Below, in pieces: positions 29,001-38,058 of a DNA stretch of 64,000 nucleotides. Numbering within the stretch: the first letter of the stretch is position 1; each line of letters starts with the position of its first letter. The notes beneath the pieces were generated by a model that was given only the letters and a program-made list of their open reading frames with translations, ran no database searches and was not told where the DNA came from. The stretch is taken from positions 62,001 through 126,000 of the forward strand of contig NZ_LQXR01000002.1 of NCBI RefSeq assembly GCF_001590725.1. The letters are read 5' to 3'. The DNA comes from Snodgrassella sp. CFCC 13594 (lineage in GTDB: Bacteria > Pseudomonadota > Gammaproteobacteria > Burkholderiales > Neisseriaceae). The position numbers and the translations under genes are program-made.

Positions 29001-29330
29001 TCAATCTGCTTCCACGCGAAGCAGCTCAACTTCAAATACCAACATGGCATTGGGGGGAATCACACCACCTGCGCCCCGGCTCCCATAAGCCATTTCCGGC
29101 GGAATCGTGAGCTTGCGCTTACCGCCCACTTTCATGCCATCAAAACCTTTATCCCAACCCTGTATTACCATGCCTTCACCCAATACAAAACTCAAAGGCT
29201 GCTTGCGTTCAATGCTGGAATCAAATTGGGTGCCATCAGCTAACCAGCCGCTGTAATGCACCGTAATTTCACTGCCTTTAACAGCCTCATCGCCGGTGCC
29301 AACTTCAATGTCTTCAATTTGCAAACTCAT
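29001..29330 (-). CDS. FKBP-type peptidyl-prolyl cis-trans isomerase
   Basis: 109 residues with no signal peptide, so cytoplasmic. A single FKBP domain with the usual landmarks: VHYSGWLADGTQFDSS, the active-site VIQGWDKGFDGMKVGGKRKL, IPPEMAYG and FEVELLRV. It accelerates proline isomerisation in protein folding. Similar small FKBPs are common in Neisseriaceae. Confidence 0.93.
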   Translation of the reverse strand: MSLQIEDIEVGTGDEAVKGSEITVHYSGWLADGTQFDSSIERKQPLSFVLGEGMVIQGWDKGFDGMKVGGKRKLTIPPEMAYGSRGAGGVIPPNAMLVFEVELLRVEAD

Positions 29331-29470
29331 GCTTTGTCCCTCATCTCATTTAATTAATTATGGCTGCGCCAACTCTATCACAAATTAGAAGCAGCTCCTA
29401 TGATGCGCAGACACAAACACAAACACGCAATTATCAGTAAAATAAATTTTATCGCCCACAGGAGAACAAG

Positions 29471-30424
29471 ATGAATCCCATTGAAATTGTTGTTTTAGAT
29501 CAGGCAACCTTACCCGACCAAAATTTAAACTTGGATTTTCCCCACCACATTACTGCTCATGACCATACCAATGCCGACCAAGTATCTTCACGGATAGCCA
29601 AGGCCAATATTATCGTCACCAATAAAGTAAAAATTGATGCGAATGCCATTCGAAATAGCCCGAATTTGCAATTGATTGCAGTGGCTGCTACCGGTTATGA
29701 ACATGTGGACTTAAAAGCAGCTCAAGAATGCGGCGTGGTGGTTTGTAACATTCGTGCATACGGCAATGATACGGTGGCAGAGCATGCATTTATGCTGATG
29801 ATTGCCTTGATGCGCCAATTGCCTGCTTATCAACGCGATGTAGCGGCGGGGCTATGGCAAAGCAGTCCTTTTTTCTGCTATTTTGGCGCGCCTATCCGCG
29901 ATTTAAACGGCAAAACGTTAGGGATTTTTGGCCGCGGCGGTATTGGTCAGGCACTGGCTCAGCGCGCAGAAGCATTTGGAATGACCATATTATGGGGCGA
30001 ACACAAACACGCCAATGGTTGTCGAGATGGCTATGTCCCTTTTGATGAAGTACTACAAAAGGCCGATGTAATTTCGCTACATTGTCCACTCAACAACCAA
30101 ACTCGGCACATGATAAGCAGCACTGAATTGCAAAATATGAAATCCCGCGCCTTATTAATTAATGTGGGTCGCGGTGGGCTTGTTGATGAACAAGCGCTGC
30201 TAGACGCCATTACTTATGGTCAATTGGCCGGTGCGGGAGTCGATGTACTAACGGAAGAACCTCCCCAATCGGGTAACCCATTGTTGTCCCAATCCCTACC
30301 CAATTTGATTGTCACTCCTCACATGGCATGGGGCAGTGAAGAAGCCATGCAACGATTATTTGGTATGCTTCAAGACAACATCAATGCTTTTGTTCAGGGA
30401 AAACCACAAAACGTCGTGGGTTAA
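29471..30424 (+). CDS. hprA: D-2-hydroxyacid dehydrogenase (hydroxypyruvate/glycerate type)
   Basis: 317 residues. NAD-binding GIFGRGGIGQALAQRA. The catalytic Arg is in INVGRGGLVDE, the Glu in DVLTEEPP, and the His in VTPHMAWGS, all in the standard D-2-hydroxyacid dehydrogenase order. Closest in style to glycerate dehydrogenase/hydroxypyruvate reductase (AVAATGYEHVDL, W-rich substrate loop). AGGAGAA precedes ATG 29471. The symbol is a best guess, since substrate use is not proven by sequence. Confidence 0.8.
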   Translation: MNPIEIVVLDQATLPDQNLNLDFPHHITAHDHTNADQVSSRIAKANIIVTNKVKIDANAIRNSPNLQLIAVAATGYEHVDLKAAQECGVVVCNIRAYGNDTVAEHAFMLMIALMRQLPAYQRDVAAGLWQSSPFFCYFGAPIRDLNGKTLGIFGRGGIGQALAQRAEAFGMTILWGEHKHANGCRDGYVPFDEVLQKADVISLHCPLNNQTRHMISSTELQNMKSRALLINVGRGGLVDEQALLDAITYGQLAGAGVDVLTEEPPQSGNPLLSQSLPNLIVTPHMAWGSEEAMQRLFGMLQDNINAFVQGKPQNVVG

Positions 30425-30434
30425 TACCTCAAAA

Positions 30435-30513
30435 CTGTGGATAACCCAAGATCAATGATAACGTTATCCACAGCACTTTATCTTTATGTAGTTTTTATCC
30501 CTTTTTATCCACC
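30435..30513. other. DnaA-box cluster, candidate origin element 1
   Basis: Two perfect DnaA boxes in opposite orientation, TGTGGATAA (30436-30444) and TTATCCACA (30464-30472), form an 11-bp inverted repeat CTGTGGATAAC/GTTATCCACAG. A third, TTATCCACC (30505-30513), is one base off. All lie in the gap after hprA. Confidence 0.6.
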
Positions 30514-30690
30514 ACGCTAAATTATGATTTGCAACATTTAGAATTTCCATAAATTCATGATTTAATGTTATTTATTTTTACTATCCCCAAAATGATATTC
30601 TTTCTATTTCTTCATCTATTTATTAATTAAATATAAGAATAGATTATTTATCTATGGCTTTTAAAAAAGGCAATCATTTTTATACATCCA
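30514..30690. other. AT-rich non-coding stretch beside the DnaA boxes
   Basis: About 180 bases, mostly A and T (for example TATTTATTTTTACTATCC and TTAATTAAATATAAG), with no open frame. It could be a DNA-unwinding element next to cluster 1. Confidence 0.45.
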
Positions 30691-30691
30691 C

Positions 30692-30729
30692 AAAAAAAGG
30701 CTGCCTGAAAGATTCAAGCAGCCTTTTTT
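30692..30729. terminator. Bidirectional DUS terminator between hprA and the roadblock gene
   Basis: AAAAAAAGGCTGCCTGAA pairs with TTCAAGCAGCCTTTTTT, with A/T runs on both sides, placed between convergent genes. The DUS at 30698-30709 is exact. Confidence 0.85.
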
Positions 30730-30742
30730 ATAGCTAAATCAA

Positions 30743-31102
30743 CTAAACGTCTAATTCTCGTTCCATATCCAACAAAGCCCGACGAGACAATGCTAAATTG
30801 GCTTTGCTTTTATCCAATACGGCATAGAGAAATAAACCTTCATGTTTTTTTAAAGGGCGGATCAAATGATATTGCCTTTCTAAAGTAATCAAAATATCTT
30901 CGATCTCATCTTTAATACCCAGCATTTCCATGGTTTTTAATTTTGAGCGCATTACTTCTGTATTGCTGGCCGCTGCAATTTCTAAATCAATACGCGCTGA
31001 GCCGGTGCCAGCCAAAAGCATACCGCTATCATAATCAACCACCCCAACAGCCAAAGCGCCATCCACATTCAATAGCTGCGCTACTGCATTATCGTAATCC
31101 AT
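30743..31102 (-). CDS. Roadblock/LC7-domain protein
   Basis: 119 residues. The alternating strand-helix pattern (GALAVGVVDYDSGMLLAG ... EDILITLERQYHLIRPL ... GLFLYAVLDKSKANLALSRRAL) is that of the roadblock/LC7 superfamily, whose members (for example MglB) often dimerise and regulate small GTPases. No partner GTPase is adjacent. Its function is unknown; it sits downstream of lpxC with a ~110-bp gap containing a DUS variant at 31139. Confidence 0.7.
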   Translation of the reverse strand: MDYDNAVAQLLNVDGALAVGVVDYDSGMLLAGTGSARIDLEIAAASNTEVMRSKLKTMEMLGIKDEIEDILITLERQYHLIRPLKKHEGLFLYAVLDKSKANLALSRRALLDMERELDV

Positions 31103-31211
31103 CCCACTGTTCCTAAATTAGGGTTATTCAACAAGCTATTCAGGCAGCCCATATCACAAACATCTTTTTTTGATTTTAGCAGAAGTTAAATCATTAAACA
31201 CTTCCCTTGAC

Positions 31212-31223
31212 TTCAGGCAGCCT
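31212..31223 (-). repeat. DNA uptake sequence forming the lpxC C-terminus
   Basis: Exact TTCAGGCAGCCT on the plus strand. In the restored lpxC frame it encodes Pro-Gln-Ala-Ala-stop. Confidence 0.8.
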
Positions 31224-32128
31224 GAGGTAAACCATGGAATGCGGCAGGTAAATCTTTATTATGAGGAAACGTAACCCATTCATAAGCCTCAGGCAAATCC
31301 ATTAATTTACGTAACAACGCATTGTTGATGGCATGCCAGATTTAAATCCTTCAAAAGCACCAATAATTGGGTGCCCCAATACATATAAATCGCCAATAGC
31401 ATCCAAAGTTTTGTGGCGTACAAATTCATCACTGTAACGAAGCCCATCTGGATTTAAAACATCTGTATCATCAATCACAATGGCATTATTCAAATTACCA
31501 CCCAAGCCCAAATTGTGGCTACGCATTAATTCCATTTCCTGCATAAATCCAAAAGTGCGCGCCCGGGCAATTTCATCTATATAGGATTGACCCGCAAAAT
31601 CAATATGAAAGGTCTGATTGGTGCAATTAAAAACCGGATGATCAAAATCAATGGTGAGGCTGACTTTAAAACCTTCATACGGGGTAAATTGCACCCACTT
31701 TCCTGGGTCTTCAACCCGAACAGCTTGCTTAATGCGGATAAAGCGTTTTTCTGCATTTTGGTCCACAATCCCTGCATCTTCAAGCAAGTAAATAAAGGGC
31801 AAGCTGGAACCATCCATGATTGGAATTTCAGGGGCATTCAATTCCACCAAAATGTTGTCAACACCATAAGCGGCAAAAGCGACATAATGTGTTCAATGGT
31901 ACCAATGCGCACCCCATCTTTGGTGACGATTGTCGAAGAAAGACGAGTGTCATTGATTAAATTGGGGCTCAATGGCACAGGCTCGCCTTGTTTGCCCGAC
32001 AAATCAGTGCGACGAAAGCGAATACCTGTATTTTCCGCTGCAGGACTTAAGGTTAAAGCCACACGCTCTCCTGAATGCAGGCCCACCCCAGTCACACTAA
32101 TGCCTTTGGCCAAAGTTCTTTGTAGCAT
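31213..32128 (-). CDS. lpxC: UDP-3-O-acyl-GlcNAc deacetylase LpxC, two frameshifts
   Basis: Zinc deacetylase for the first committed step of lipid A synthesis. N-terminal part (32128 to ~31880) [20 protein letters not shown] and IGTIEHIMS (zinc His). Restoring one base near 31880 joins it to [26 protein letters not shown]. The middle part has the substrate-binding FxxE-type [16 protein letters not shown] and the zinc ligands HKTLDAIGD. Restoring one base near 31335 gives the normal end [16 protein letters not shown] ... GLPQAA. The total is about 305 residues. The last four codons and stop are supplied by a DUS (31212-31223). Because lpxC is essential in most Gram-negatives, two breaks argue for sequence errors. 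Confidence 0.9.
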
Positions 32129-32241
32129 CGCAATTCCTTAATAGGACAATTGCGTTCATTCTAAGGGAATTCATGATTTCAAGCGGTTAAAAATTCTAAA
32201 AATGAAGATAAATGGCCGCTATGAAGAAGGATATCTTTTAT

Positions 32242-32326
32242 TTATACACAGGCTAAACCCATACTTTAAAAATTATCCATATTAATCCACAGTCTATCCG
32301 CCTGCATATTACACTGGTTATCCAAT
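32242..32326. other. Second DnaA-box-like cluster, upstream of lpxC
   Basis: In the 300-bp AT-rich gap between trmO and lpxC: TTATACACA (32242-32250, identical to an E. coli oriC R2-type box), TTATCCATA (32273), TAATCCACA (32283) and TTATCCAAT (32318), all on the same strand and each within one or two bases of TTATNCACA. The stretch from 32330 to 32425 is nearly pure A/T. No gene is seen here. Confidence 0.5.
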
Positions 32327-32428
32327 CTTAATTTATTGTTTTATTAATAGAAAAAAGCATTATCCCTATCTATTATGCCTTCATTCTCTTCTTCATCTTT
32401 TTATTATTAATAATATAAAAAGAGTTAA

Positions 32429-33132
32429 TTATCTTTGTCTTAATTCTAAAATTAATGCGGATTCATTATGAACTTCAAACAAAACATCAAAATCAGCAAG
32501 TTGCATCACAAATATTTTATCTTTGTGATGTTGATGGGCAGGCCTTGGATCTTGGGCCAAACTTTGTTCAACCAATATTTTAAAATCCACAGGGATAGAC
32601 CATTGCACTAATTGTTCTTTGGCTTTTGAAGACCAAATTGACTCAAGTAAAGGCCTTTCATGGGCAAAACTGCTTCTTGCTTCAGGCTTTGCTTCAACGT
32701 AAGCCAAATAAGGTTTAATGTCGACAACCGGTGTTTTATCCAGTAAATCAGCGCCACTGAGAATTAAAGTTACTTGATGATGCTCATCAATTTCAATGTT
32801 TTCTAATTTCAATAAAGACAAACCCAAATGGTTGGGTCGATGAGGACTTCGCGTTGCGAATACCCCTATTTTTTTACGACCTCCCAATTTAGGAGGCCGA
32901 ATCAATGGTAACCAACCTTCAGCAATGGCAGCATGAAACACAAATTGAACCCAAACATAGTCAAATTCATTTAAACCGCGAACGCATTCCGGTGTAAATT
33001 CGGCTGTTAATTGAATATGAATTTTGGCTTTGGGGACTAAGCCAGGTTGCTAGGCAATCCAAATTTTTGTTTGTAAGGGGAGGTCACATAACCTATGGGG
33101 GTTATGGTAAAAGGATGAGTATCATTATTCAT
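32429..33132 (-). CDS. trmO: tRNA N6-methyladenosine37 methyltransferase TrmO (TsaA/YaeB), frameshifted
   Basis: Methylates t6A37 of tRNA using SAM. The start at ATG 33132 gives MNNDTHPFTITPIGYVTSPY, the family's opening (IGxxxSPY). The frame is lost after GLP; restoring one G near 33050 joins it to GLVPKAKIHIQLTAEF and VWVQFVFHAAIAEGW. The main open part contains the diagnostic GVFATRSPHRPNHLGLS. The total of about 234 residues matches E. coli TrmO. It is the only gene between the second DnaA-box cluster and etfB. Confidence 0.88.
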
Positions 33133-33353
33133 GGGTTGTCAGCACTGTAATTGATAAAAGAAGAATAAGTTTTTATAAATTAATCAAGATATTAAAATTT
33201 ATTTAAAATGCTGCATTGCAGCGAGAATTAGTTAATTTCATGGTTTTTCTGATACCATATCGCGGGAGTTGCTGTGCGATTTTCTAACAAATTAAATATA
33301 ATGAGCCGATTTATTTAAAGATATTGGCACATCCAAATTATAAAGGAGGCTAG

Positions 33354-34103
33354 ATGAAAGCACTGGTTGCAGTAAAACGGGTAGTTGATTACAACGTTAA
33401 AGTCCGTGTTAAATCGGATGGTTCTGATGTGGATATCAGCAACGTTAAAATGTCGATGAATCCCTTTGATGAGATTGCAGTTGAAGAAGCTGTCCGCTTA
33501 AAAGAAGCAGGCAAGATCAGTGAAATTGTGGTGGTTTCTTTGGGTGTAAAACAATGTGAGGAAACATTGCGTACGGCTTTGGCGATGGGTGCTGACCGAG
33601 CCATTCATGTTGAGACTGATGAAACATTAGCCCCTTTAGCAGTGGCTAAATTACTTCATGCAGTGGCACAAAGCGAGCAACCAGATGTGTTGTTGTTGGG
33701 CAAACAGGCTATTGATGACGATGCCAATCAAACACCGCAAATGCTGGCTGCCTTATTGAATGCGCCACAAGGCACTTTTGCGAGTAAGGTTGAATTGAAT
33801 GATGGTGAAGCAGTGATTACCCGTGAAATTGATGGGGGATTGGAAACCATTGCATTAAGACTGCCTGCGGTTATTAGTACGGATTTACGGCTGAATGAAC
33901 CGCGTTATGTTAAATTACCTAATATCATGCAAGCGAAGAAAAAGCCATTGGAGAAAAAAACAGTGGCGGATTTAGGTGTAGATGTGACGCCTCGTTTGCA
34001 ACAGATTAAAGTGGCAGAGCCTAAATCACGCAGTGCCGGTATCAAAGTGGATAGCGTGGCTGAATTGGTGGCCAAGTTGAAAAATGAAGCCAAAGTGATT
34101 TAA
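33354..34103 (+). CDS. etfB: Electron transfer flavoprotein beta subunit
   Basis: 249 residues. Carries electrons from acyl-CoA and related dehydrogenases to ETF-ubiquinone oxidoreductase. Family signature [13 protein letters not shown] and [16 protein letters not shown] at the N-terminus, and the AMP-binding [20 protein letters not shown] very strong SD (AAAGGAGG) lies 6 bases upstream. It is 10 bp before etfA. An acyl-CoA dehydrogenase, a likely partner, is encoded at 49.3-51.1 kb. Confidence 0.95.
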   Translation: MKALVAVKRVVDYNVKVRVKSDGSDVDISNVKMSMNPFDEIAVEEAVRLKEAGKISEIVVVSLGVKQCEETLRTALAMGADRAIHVETDETLAPLAVAKLLHAVAQSEQPDVLLLGKQAIDDDANQTPQMLAALLNAPQGTFASKVELNDGEAVITREIDGGLETIALRLPAVISTDLRLNEPRYVKLPNIMQAKKKPLEKKTVADLGVDVTPRLQQIKVAEPKSRSAGIKVDSVAELVAKLKNEAKVI

Positions 34104-34113
34104 GGAGAATGCC

Positions 34114-35049
34114 ATGTCTGTATTGATTATTGCGGAACACAATAACCGCGAGTTGAATCCAGCTACACTTCATGCCATTCAAGCCGCCAGGCAATTGGGT
34201 GAAGTGGCTGTTTTGGTGGCCGGCCATCAAGCTGAGGCGGTGGTCGAACAAACCAAGCAGGTATCTGGTGTACATCATGTTTTATTGGCACAAGCCGTTC
34301 ATTATGAAACTGGTTTGGCCGAAGAATTGGCACCATTGGTCGTGAGTTTGGCCTCTTCTTATTCCCATATTGGTGCTACGGCAACTGCTTTTGGTAAGAA
34401 TTTAATGCCTCGAGTGGCTGCTTTATTGGATTGCTCGCAGATATCTGATTTAACCGAAATCATTGATGCGCATACTTTTGTGCGGCCAATTTATGCAGGT
34501 AATGCCTATGCCACGGTACAAAGCCAAGAGCCTAAGCTGGTATTAACATTCCGCGCCACAGCGTTTGATGCTGCCGCCACAGAAGGCGGTAGCGCCACCG
34601 TGGAAACGGTTGCTGCAGAGCCGGCGCAAAATCTCAGCCGCTTTGTTGGCCGTGAATTAACCCAATCGGATCGACCTGAATTAACCCAAGCTAAAGTAAT
34701 TGTCTCTGGTGGGCGCGCTTTGGGTAGTGCAGAGCAATTCAACCGTGTTTTAACGCCATTGGCAGACAAACTGAATGCCGCTATTGGCGCGTCGCGGGCG
34801 GCGGTAGATGCGGGTTATGCCCCCAATGATTATCAGGTTGGTCAAACCGGTAAGGTGGTGGCGCCAGAATTGTATATTGCGGTGGGTATTTCTGGCGCAA
34901 TTCAACATTTAGCGGGTATGCAAGACAGCAAGGTGATAGTGGCCATCAATAAAGATCCCGAGGCACCTATTTTTAATGTGGCTGATTATGGTTTGGTGGC
35001 CGATTTGTTTACTGCTGTGCCTGAGTTGATTGCCGCATTAGATTCATAA
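34114..35049 (+). CDS. etfA: Electron transfer flavoprotein alpha subunit
   Basis: 311 residues. The C-terminal FAD-binding domain shows the signature [20 protein letters not shown] ... [23 protein letters not shown]. The N-terminal part ([13 protein letters not shown]) is typical. Forms the heterodimer with EtfB. The stop is followed at once by a parS site and then a DUS terminator. Confidence 0.95.
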   Translation: MSVLIIAEHNNRELNPATLHAIQAARQLGEVAVLVAGHQAEAVVEQTKQVSGVHHVLLAQAVHYETGLAEELAPLVVSLASSYSHIGATATAFGKNLMPRVAALLDCSQISDLTEIIDAHTFVRPIYAGNAYATVQSQEPKLVLTFRATAFDAAATEGGSATVETVAAEPAQNLSRFVGRELTQSDRPELTQAKVIVSGGRALGSAEQFNRVLTPLADKLNAAIGASRAAVDAGYAPNDYQVGQTGKVVAPELYIAVGISGAIQHLAGMQDSKVIVAINKDPEAPIFNVADYGLVADLFTAVPELIAALDS

Positions 35050-35065
35050 TGTTTCACGTGAAACA
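35050..35065. other. parS centromere site (perfect)
   Basis: TGTTTCACGTGAAACA, a perfect 16-bp palindrome identical to the ParB-binding parS sequence known from B. subtilis and many other bacteria. It begins at the third base of the etfA stop codon (TAA-TG junction region) in the intergenic gap. Confidence 0.88.
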
Positions 35066-35069
35066 GCGT

Positions 35070-35101
35070 AGGCTGCCTGAAATGTTTCAGGCAGCCTTTT
35101 G
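35070..35101 (+). terminator. DUS inverted-pair terminator after etfBA
   Basis: Two exact DUS copies, AGGCTGCCTGAA (35070-35081) and TTCAGGCAGCCT (35086-35097), form a perfect stem with a 4-nt loop and end in TTTT. Confidence 0.9.
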
Positions 35102-35133
35102 TATTAAAAGCAATTTTATTTAAGGAACCTTCA

Positions 35134-36189
35134 ATGCATACCATTCACGATACTCAGTCTTTTTCTTTTGCCTCTGATAATTATGCGGGTATGCATCCAC
35201 GAGTATTGGCGGCTTTGGCTGCGGCTAACCAAGGGCATCTATCTGCTTATGGCGAAGATGTATATACGCAAGCATTGCAACAGAAAATGCAAACCTTGTT
35301 TGGCGAAAGCGCGCACTGCTTTCCCGTGTTTAATGGTACCGGTGCGAACGTGACGGCATTACAAGCTATGCTGCCCCGCTGGGGCGCGGTGATTTGCGCA
35401 GAGACTGCCCATATTAATTGTGATGAGGGGATTGCTCCAGAATACGCTGGTGGCGTGAAGTTACTGCCTGTACCCACGCCAGATGGTAAGTTAACACCGG
35501 GATTGATTGATCAACAGGCTTGGGGGTTTGGTGTGCCCCATCGCGCTCAACCTGGTGCGGTGTACATCAGCCAAACCACTGAACTGGGTACTTGTTACAG
35601 CGTAGCCGAAATCAAAGTATTGGCCGATCATTGCCACCAATTGGGCATGATGTTGTATATGGATGGTGCACGCTTGGCCAATGCTGTGGCAGCATTGAGT
35701 GTGGATGTCAAAACCATGACCACAGATGCTGGGGTGGATATGCTCAGTTTTGGGGGGACTAAAAATGGCATGATGCTGGGCGAGTGTGTACTGACGTTGA
35801 ATCCAAGTTTGGCTCAGGCCATGCCATATTTGCGTAAAATCAACTCGCAATTGGGTTCCAAGATGCGGTTTATTTCTGCCCAATTTTTGGCGCTCTTGGA
35901 AGCAGATTTGTGGCTGGAATTGGCGCGCCACAGCAATGCCATGGCGCAAAAATTATATACAGGTATCCAAGCGATTCCTGAGCTCACCATCACACAATTG
36001 CCGCAGGCCAATGCAGTTTTTGCCCAAATGCCTTTGTCCGTGGCGGCGCAATTGCATCAGCAATATCATTTCTACGATTGGAACCAGCATACTGGTGAAG
36101 TACGTTGGATGACCAGTTTTGATACTACCGAAGCGCAGGTTGAGGCTTTTGTAAAAGACATTCAGGCTGCTTTTGCTGCTGCGCGGTAA
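35134..36189 (+). CDS. ltaE: Low-specificity L-threonine aldolase
   Basis: 351 residues. PLP enzyme splitting L-threonine (and allo-threonine) into glycine and acetaldehyde. N-terminal FASDNYAGMHPRVL, the His-stacking PVFNGTGANVTAL, DGARLANA, and the Schiff-base lysine in SFGGTKNGMMLGE. Start ATG 35134 with AAGGAA upstream. The stop is 2 bp before the next gene, so the pair is probably an operon. Confidence 0.92.
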   Translation: MHTIHDTQSFSFASDNYAGMHPRVLAALAAANQGHLSAYGEDVYTQALQQKMQTLFGESAHCFPVFNGTGANVTALQAMLPRWGAVICAETAHINCDEGIAPEYAGGVKLLPVPTPDGKLTPGLIDQQAWGFGVPHRAQPGAVYISQTTELGTCYSVAEIKVLADHCHQLGMMLYMDGARLANAVAALSVDVKTMTTDAGVDMLSFGGTKNGMMLGECVLTLNPSLAQAMPYLRKINSQLGSKMRFISAQFLALLEADLWLELARHSNAMAQKLYTGIQAIPELTITQLPQANAVFAQMPLSVAAQLHQQYHFYDWNQHTGEVRWMTSFDTTEAQVEAFVKDIQAAFAAAR

Positions 36190-36191
36190 TC

Positions 36192-36803
36192 ATGGCGGTT
36201 ACTCAATTCACCACGTTGGTGCAATCAACCCAAGCTGAATTTAAGGATAAAGGCAGCCGTTTTTTGGCATTCGCGTCCCCTATTTTACTGGAAACCGATA
36301 TCAAGCCTCTAATACAGGATCTGCGAGAAGCACACCATAAAGCTCGGCATTGCTGTTTTGCTTGGCGATTGGGTGTAGATGGCAATCGATTTCGGGCTAA
36401 TGACGACGGGGAGCCATCGGGGAGTGCTGGGCGGCCCATTTTGGGTCAAATTGATTCGGCACAATTAACCGATATTTTGGTGGTGGTGGTGCGGTATTTT
36501 GGCGGTACTTTATTGGGTGTGCCGGGATTGATTCATGCTTATAAAACCGCAGCAGCGGCGGCCATAGCGTTAGGTGAAACCGCAGAAAAGGATATTCAGA
36601 AAATTGTTGTGTTGCGTTGCGAATACCCACATTTAAGCGGAGCACTGCGCATTGCCAAACAATTTCAGGCAACCGTGATACAGCAAGATTTGCAATTAGA
36701 TTGCAAATTGGTGATTCAGGTGCCTCTGGCGCAGCTTGATGCCTGTTGGCAAGCGTGGCAGGATACTCGGGTAATGAGGCTATCTGTAGAAAACCAGCAT
36801 TGA
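36192..36803 (+). CDS. yigZ: IMPACT/YigZ-family protein
   Basis: 203 residues. The UPF0029 (Impact_N) domain is recognised by KDKGSRFLAFASP, ARHCCFAWRLG, NDDGEPSGSAGRPIL and VVVVRYFGGTLLGVPGLIHAY. A smaller C-terminal ferredoxin-like domain follows. Function in bacteria is uncertain; the yeast/mammalian relatives bind the translation machinery. Confidence 0.9.
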   Translation: MAVTQFTTLVQSTQAEFKDKGSRFLAFASPILLETDIKPLIQDLREAHHKARHCCFAWRLGVDGNRFRANDDGEPSGSAGRPILGQIDSAQLTDILVVVVRYFGGTLLGVPGLIHAYKTAAAAAIALGETAEKDIQKIVVLRCEYPHLSGALRIAKQFQATVIQQDLQLDCKLVIQVPLAQLDACWQAWQDTRVMRLSVENQH

Positions 36804-36943
36804 ACTGGCTTAGTGGTTGATTTGCCTCCTGACTTTAAACAATAAATGAATTTAAGAAATAATCAGGTTGGATTGAAGGTGGGCGGTTCAAAATTGTGCA
36901 TTTAGTCAGATGTGCTCAATATGAGCAGCTAAGCAATGTATTC

Positions 36944-36974
36944 AAAGGCTGCTTGAAATGTTTCAGGCAGCCTT
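36944..36974 (+). terminator. DUS inverted-pair terminator after yigZ
   Basis: AAAGGCTGCTTGAAA (one mismatch) pairs with the exact TTCAGGCAGCCT at 36962-36973 across a short loop. Confidence 0.7.
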
Positions 36975-37071
36975 CATCTGCCAAAAAAATGACTAATGTG
37001 TTGTGTATAAACAGATTAAGATAAATGGCTTATGGGCGACCAGTTGCCCTATCCATTCTCTAAATTTGATA

Positions 37072-37935
37072 TTAAACAGCATATTTTTTGGCGCCCGCCA
37101 CGCACACCATGGCACCGGCCGTGGCCACCAGCATGCCATTGTTAACCGATTCATGTAGTAATAATGCAGCCAAAGCCAAGCCCATGAAGGGTTGCAGCAA
37201 TTGTAATTGGCCTACCGCCGCAATGCCGCCTAAGGCCAATCCGCGATACCAAAATACAAAGCCAATCAACATACTGAATAGCGTCACATACACAAACCCC
37301 AGCCAAGCTGATGCGTTGATTTGGGCCAATGAATTGGGTAGATACCAAAAGCAGAGCGGCAGCATGACGGGCAGCGCCAAAACCAATGCCCAGCTGATAA
37401 CCTGCCAGCCGCCCAATCTTCGTGATAATTGCGCACCTTCGGCATAGCCCAGCCCACACACGGCAACAGCCAATAGCATCAATATATCCCCTTTTAATGA
37501 TGCTGTTCCATCTTGCAATAGTGCATAAGCTGCGACAAAACCACTGCCTATTAATGCAAACAGCCAAAATAGAGGCTGTGGTTGCTCGCCACTTCGCAAT
37601 ACGGCAAACAAGGCTGTACACAAAGGCAACAATCCCACAAATACGATGGAGTGTGTCGAGCTAATGTGTTGTAGCGCCAATGCTGTAAATAAAGGAAAGC
37701 CAATCACACAACCTAAAGCAACCATACTGAGTGCAGACATGTCTTGGCGCGTTGGCCGAGGTTGCTGTAACCACAGCAGAAAAACAAGACTGATCAATGC
37801 GGCTATACTGGCTCGAGCACCTGTTAGAAAAAAAGGGTCAAAGCCCATGACGGCGGCTTTGGTTGCTGGTAATGATCCAGAAAAAATAACCACACCCATG
37901 AGGCCATTGAGCCAACCTTTGCTTGTTTTATTCAT
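37072..37935 (-). CDS. EamA/DMT-family transporter
   Basis: 287 residues, ten predicted helices in two EamA repeats (for example FFLTGARASIAALISLVFLL and ASAWLGFVYVTLFSMLIGF with the conserved FWYRGLALGG). Probably exports an amino acid or other small metabolite. AGGAGA lies just before ATG 37935. It is divergent from a MocR-type regulator; such EamA/MocR pairs are common, and the regulator usually controls the transporter. Confidence 0.88.
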   Translation of the reverse strand: MNKTSKGWLNGLMGVVIFSGSLPATKAAVMGFDPFFLTGARASIAALISLVFLLWLQQPRPTRQDMSALSMVALGCVIGFPLFTALALQHISSTHSIVFVGLLPLCTALFAVLRSGEQPQPLFWLFALIGSGFVAAYALLQDGTASLKGDILMLLAVAVCGLGYAEGAQLSRRLGGWQVISWALVLALPVMLPLCFWYLPNSLAQINASAWLGFVYVTLFSMLIGFVFWYRGLALGGIAAVGQLQLLQPFMGLALAALLLHESVNNGMLVATAGAMVCVAGAKKYAV

Positions 37936-37969
37936 TATTTTCTCCTGAATGGACAGTACTCAGTAAACC

Positions 37970-37981
37970 ATGTAGCTACAT
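37970..37981. promoter_or_regulatory. Palindrome in the EamA/MocR divergent promoter
   Basis: ATGTAGCTACAT is a perfect 12-bp palindrome in the 123-bp divergent gap. A looser CAATAC/GTATTG pair follows at about 38003-38028. Either may be an operator. Confidence 0.35.
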
Positions 37982-38058
37982 AGCATCGCCAGACACAATC
38001 CAATACAATAGAAAAGAACTGTATTGCTTACTGAACCCATACACTTTTAGGAAACTGT

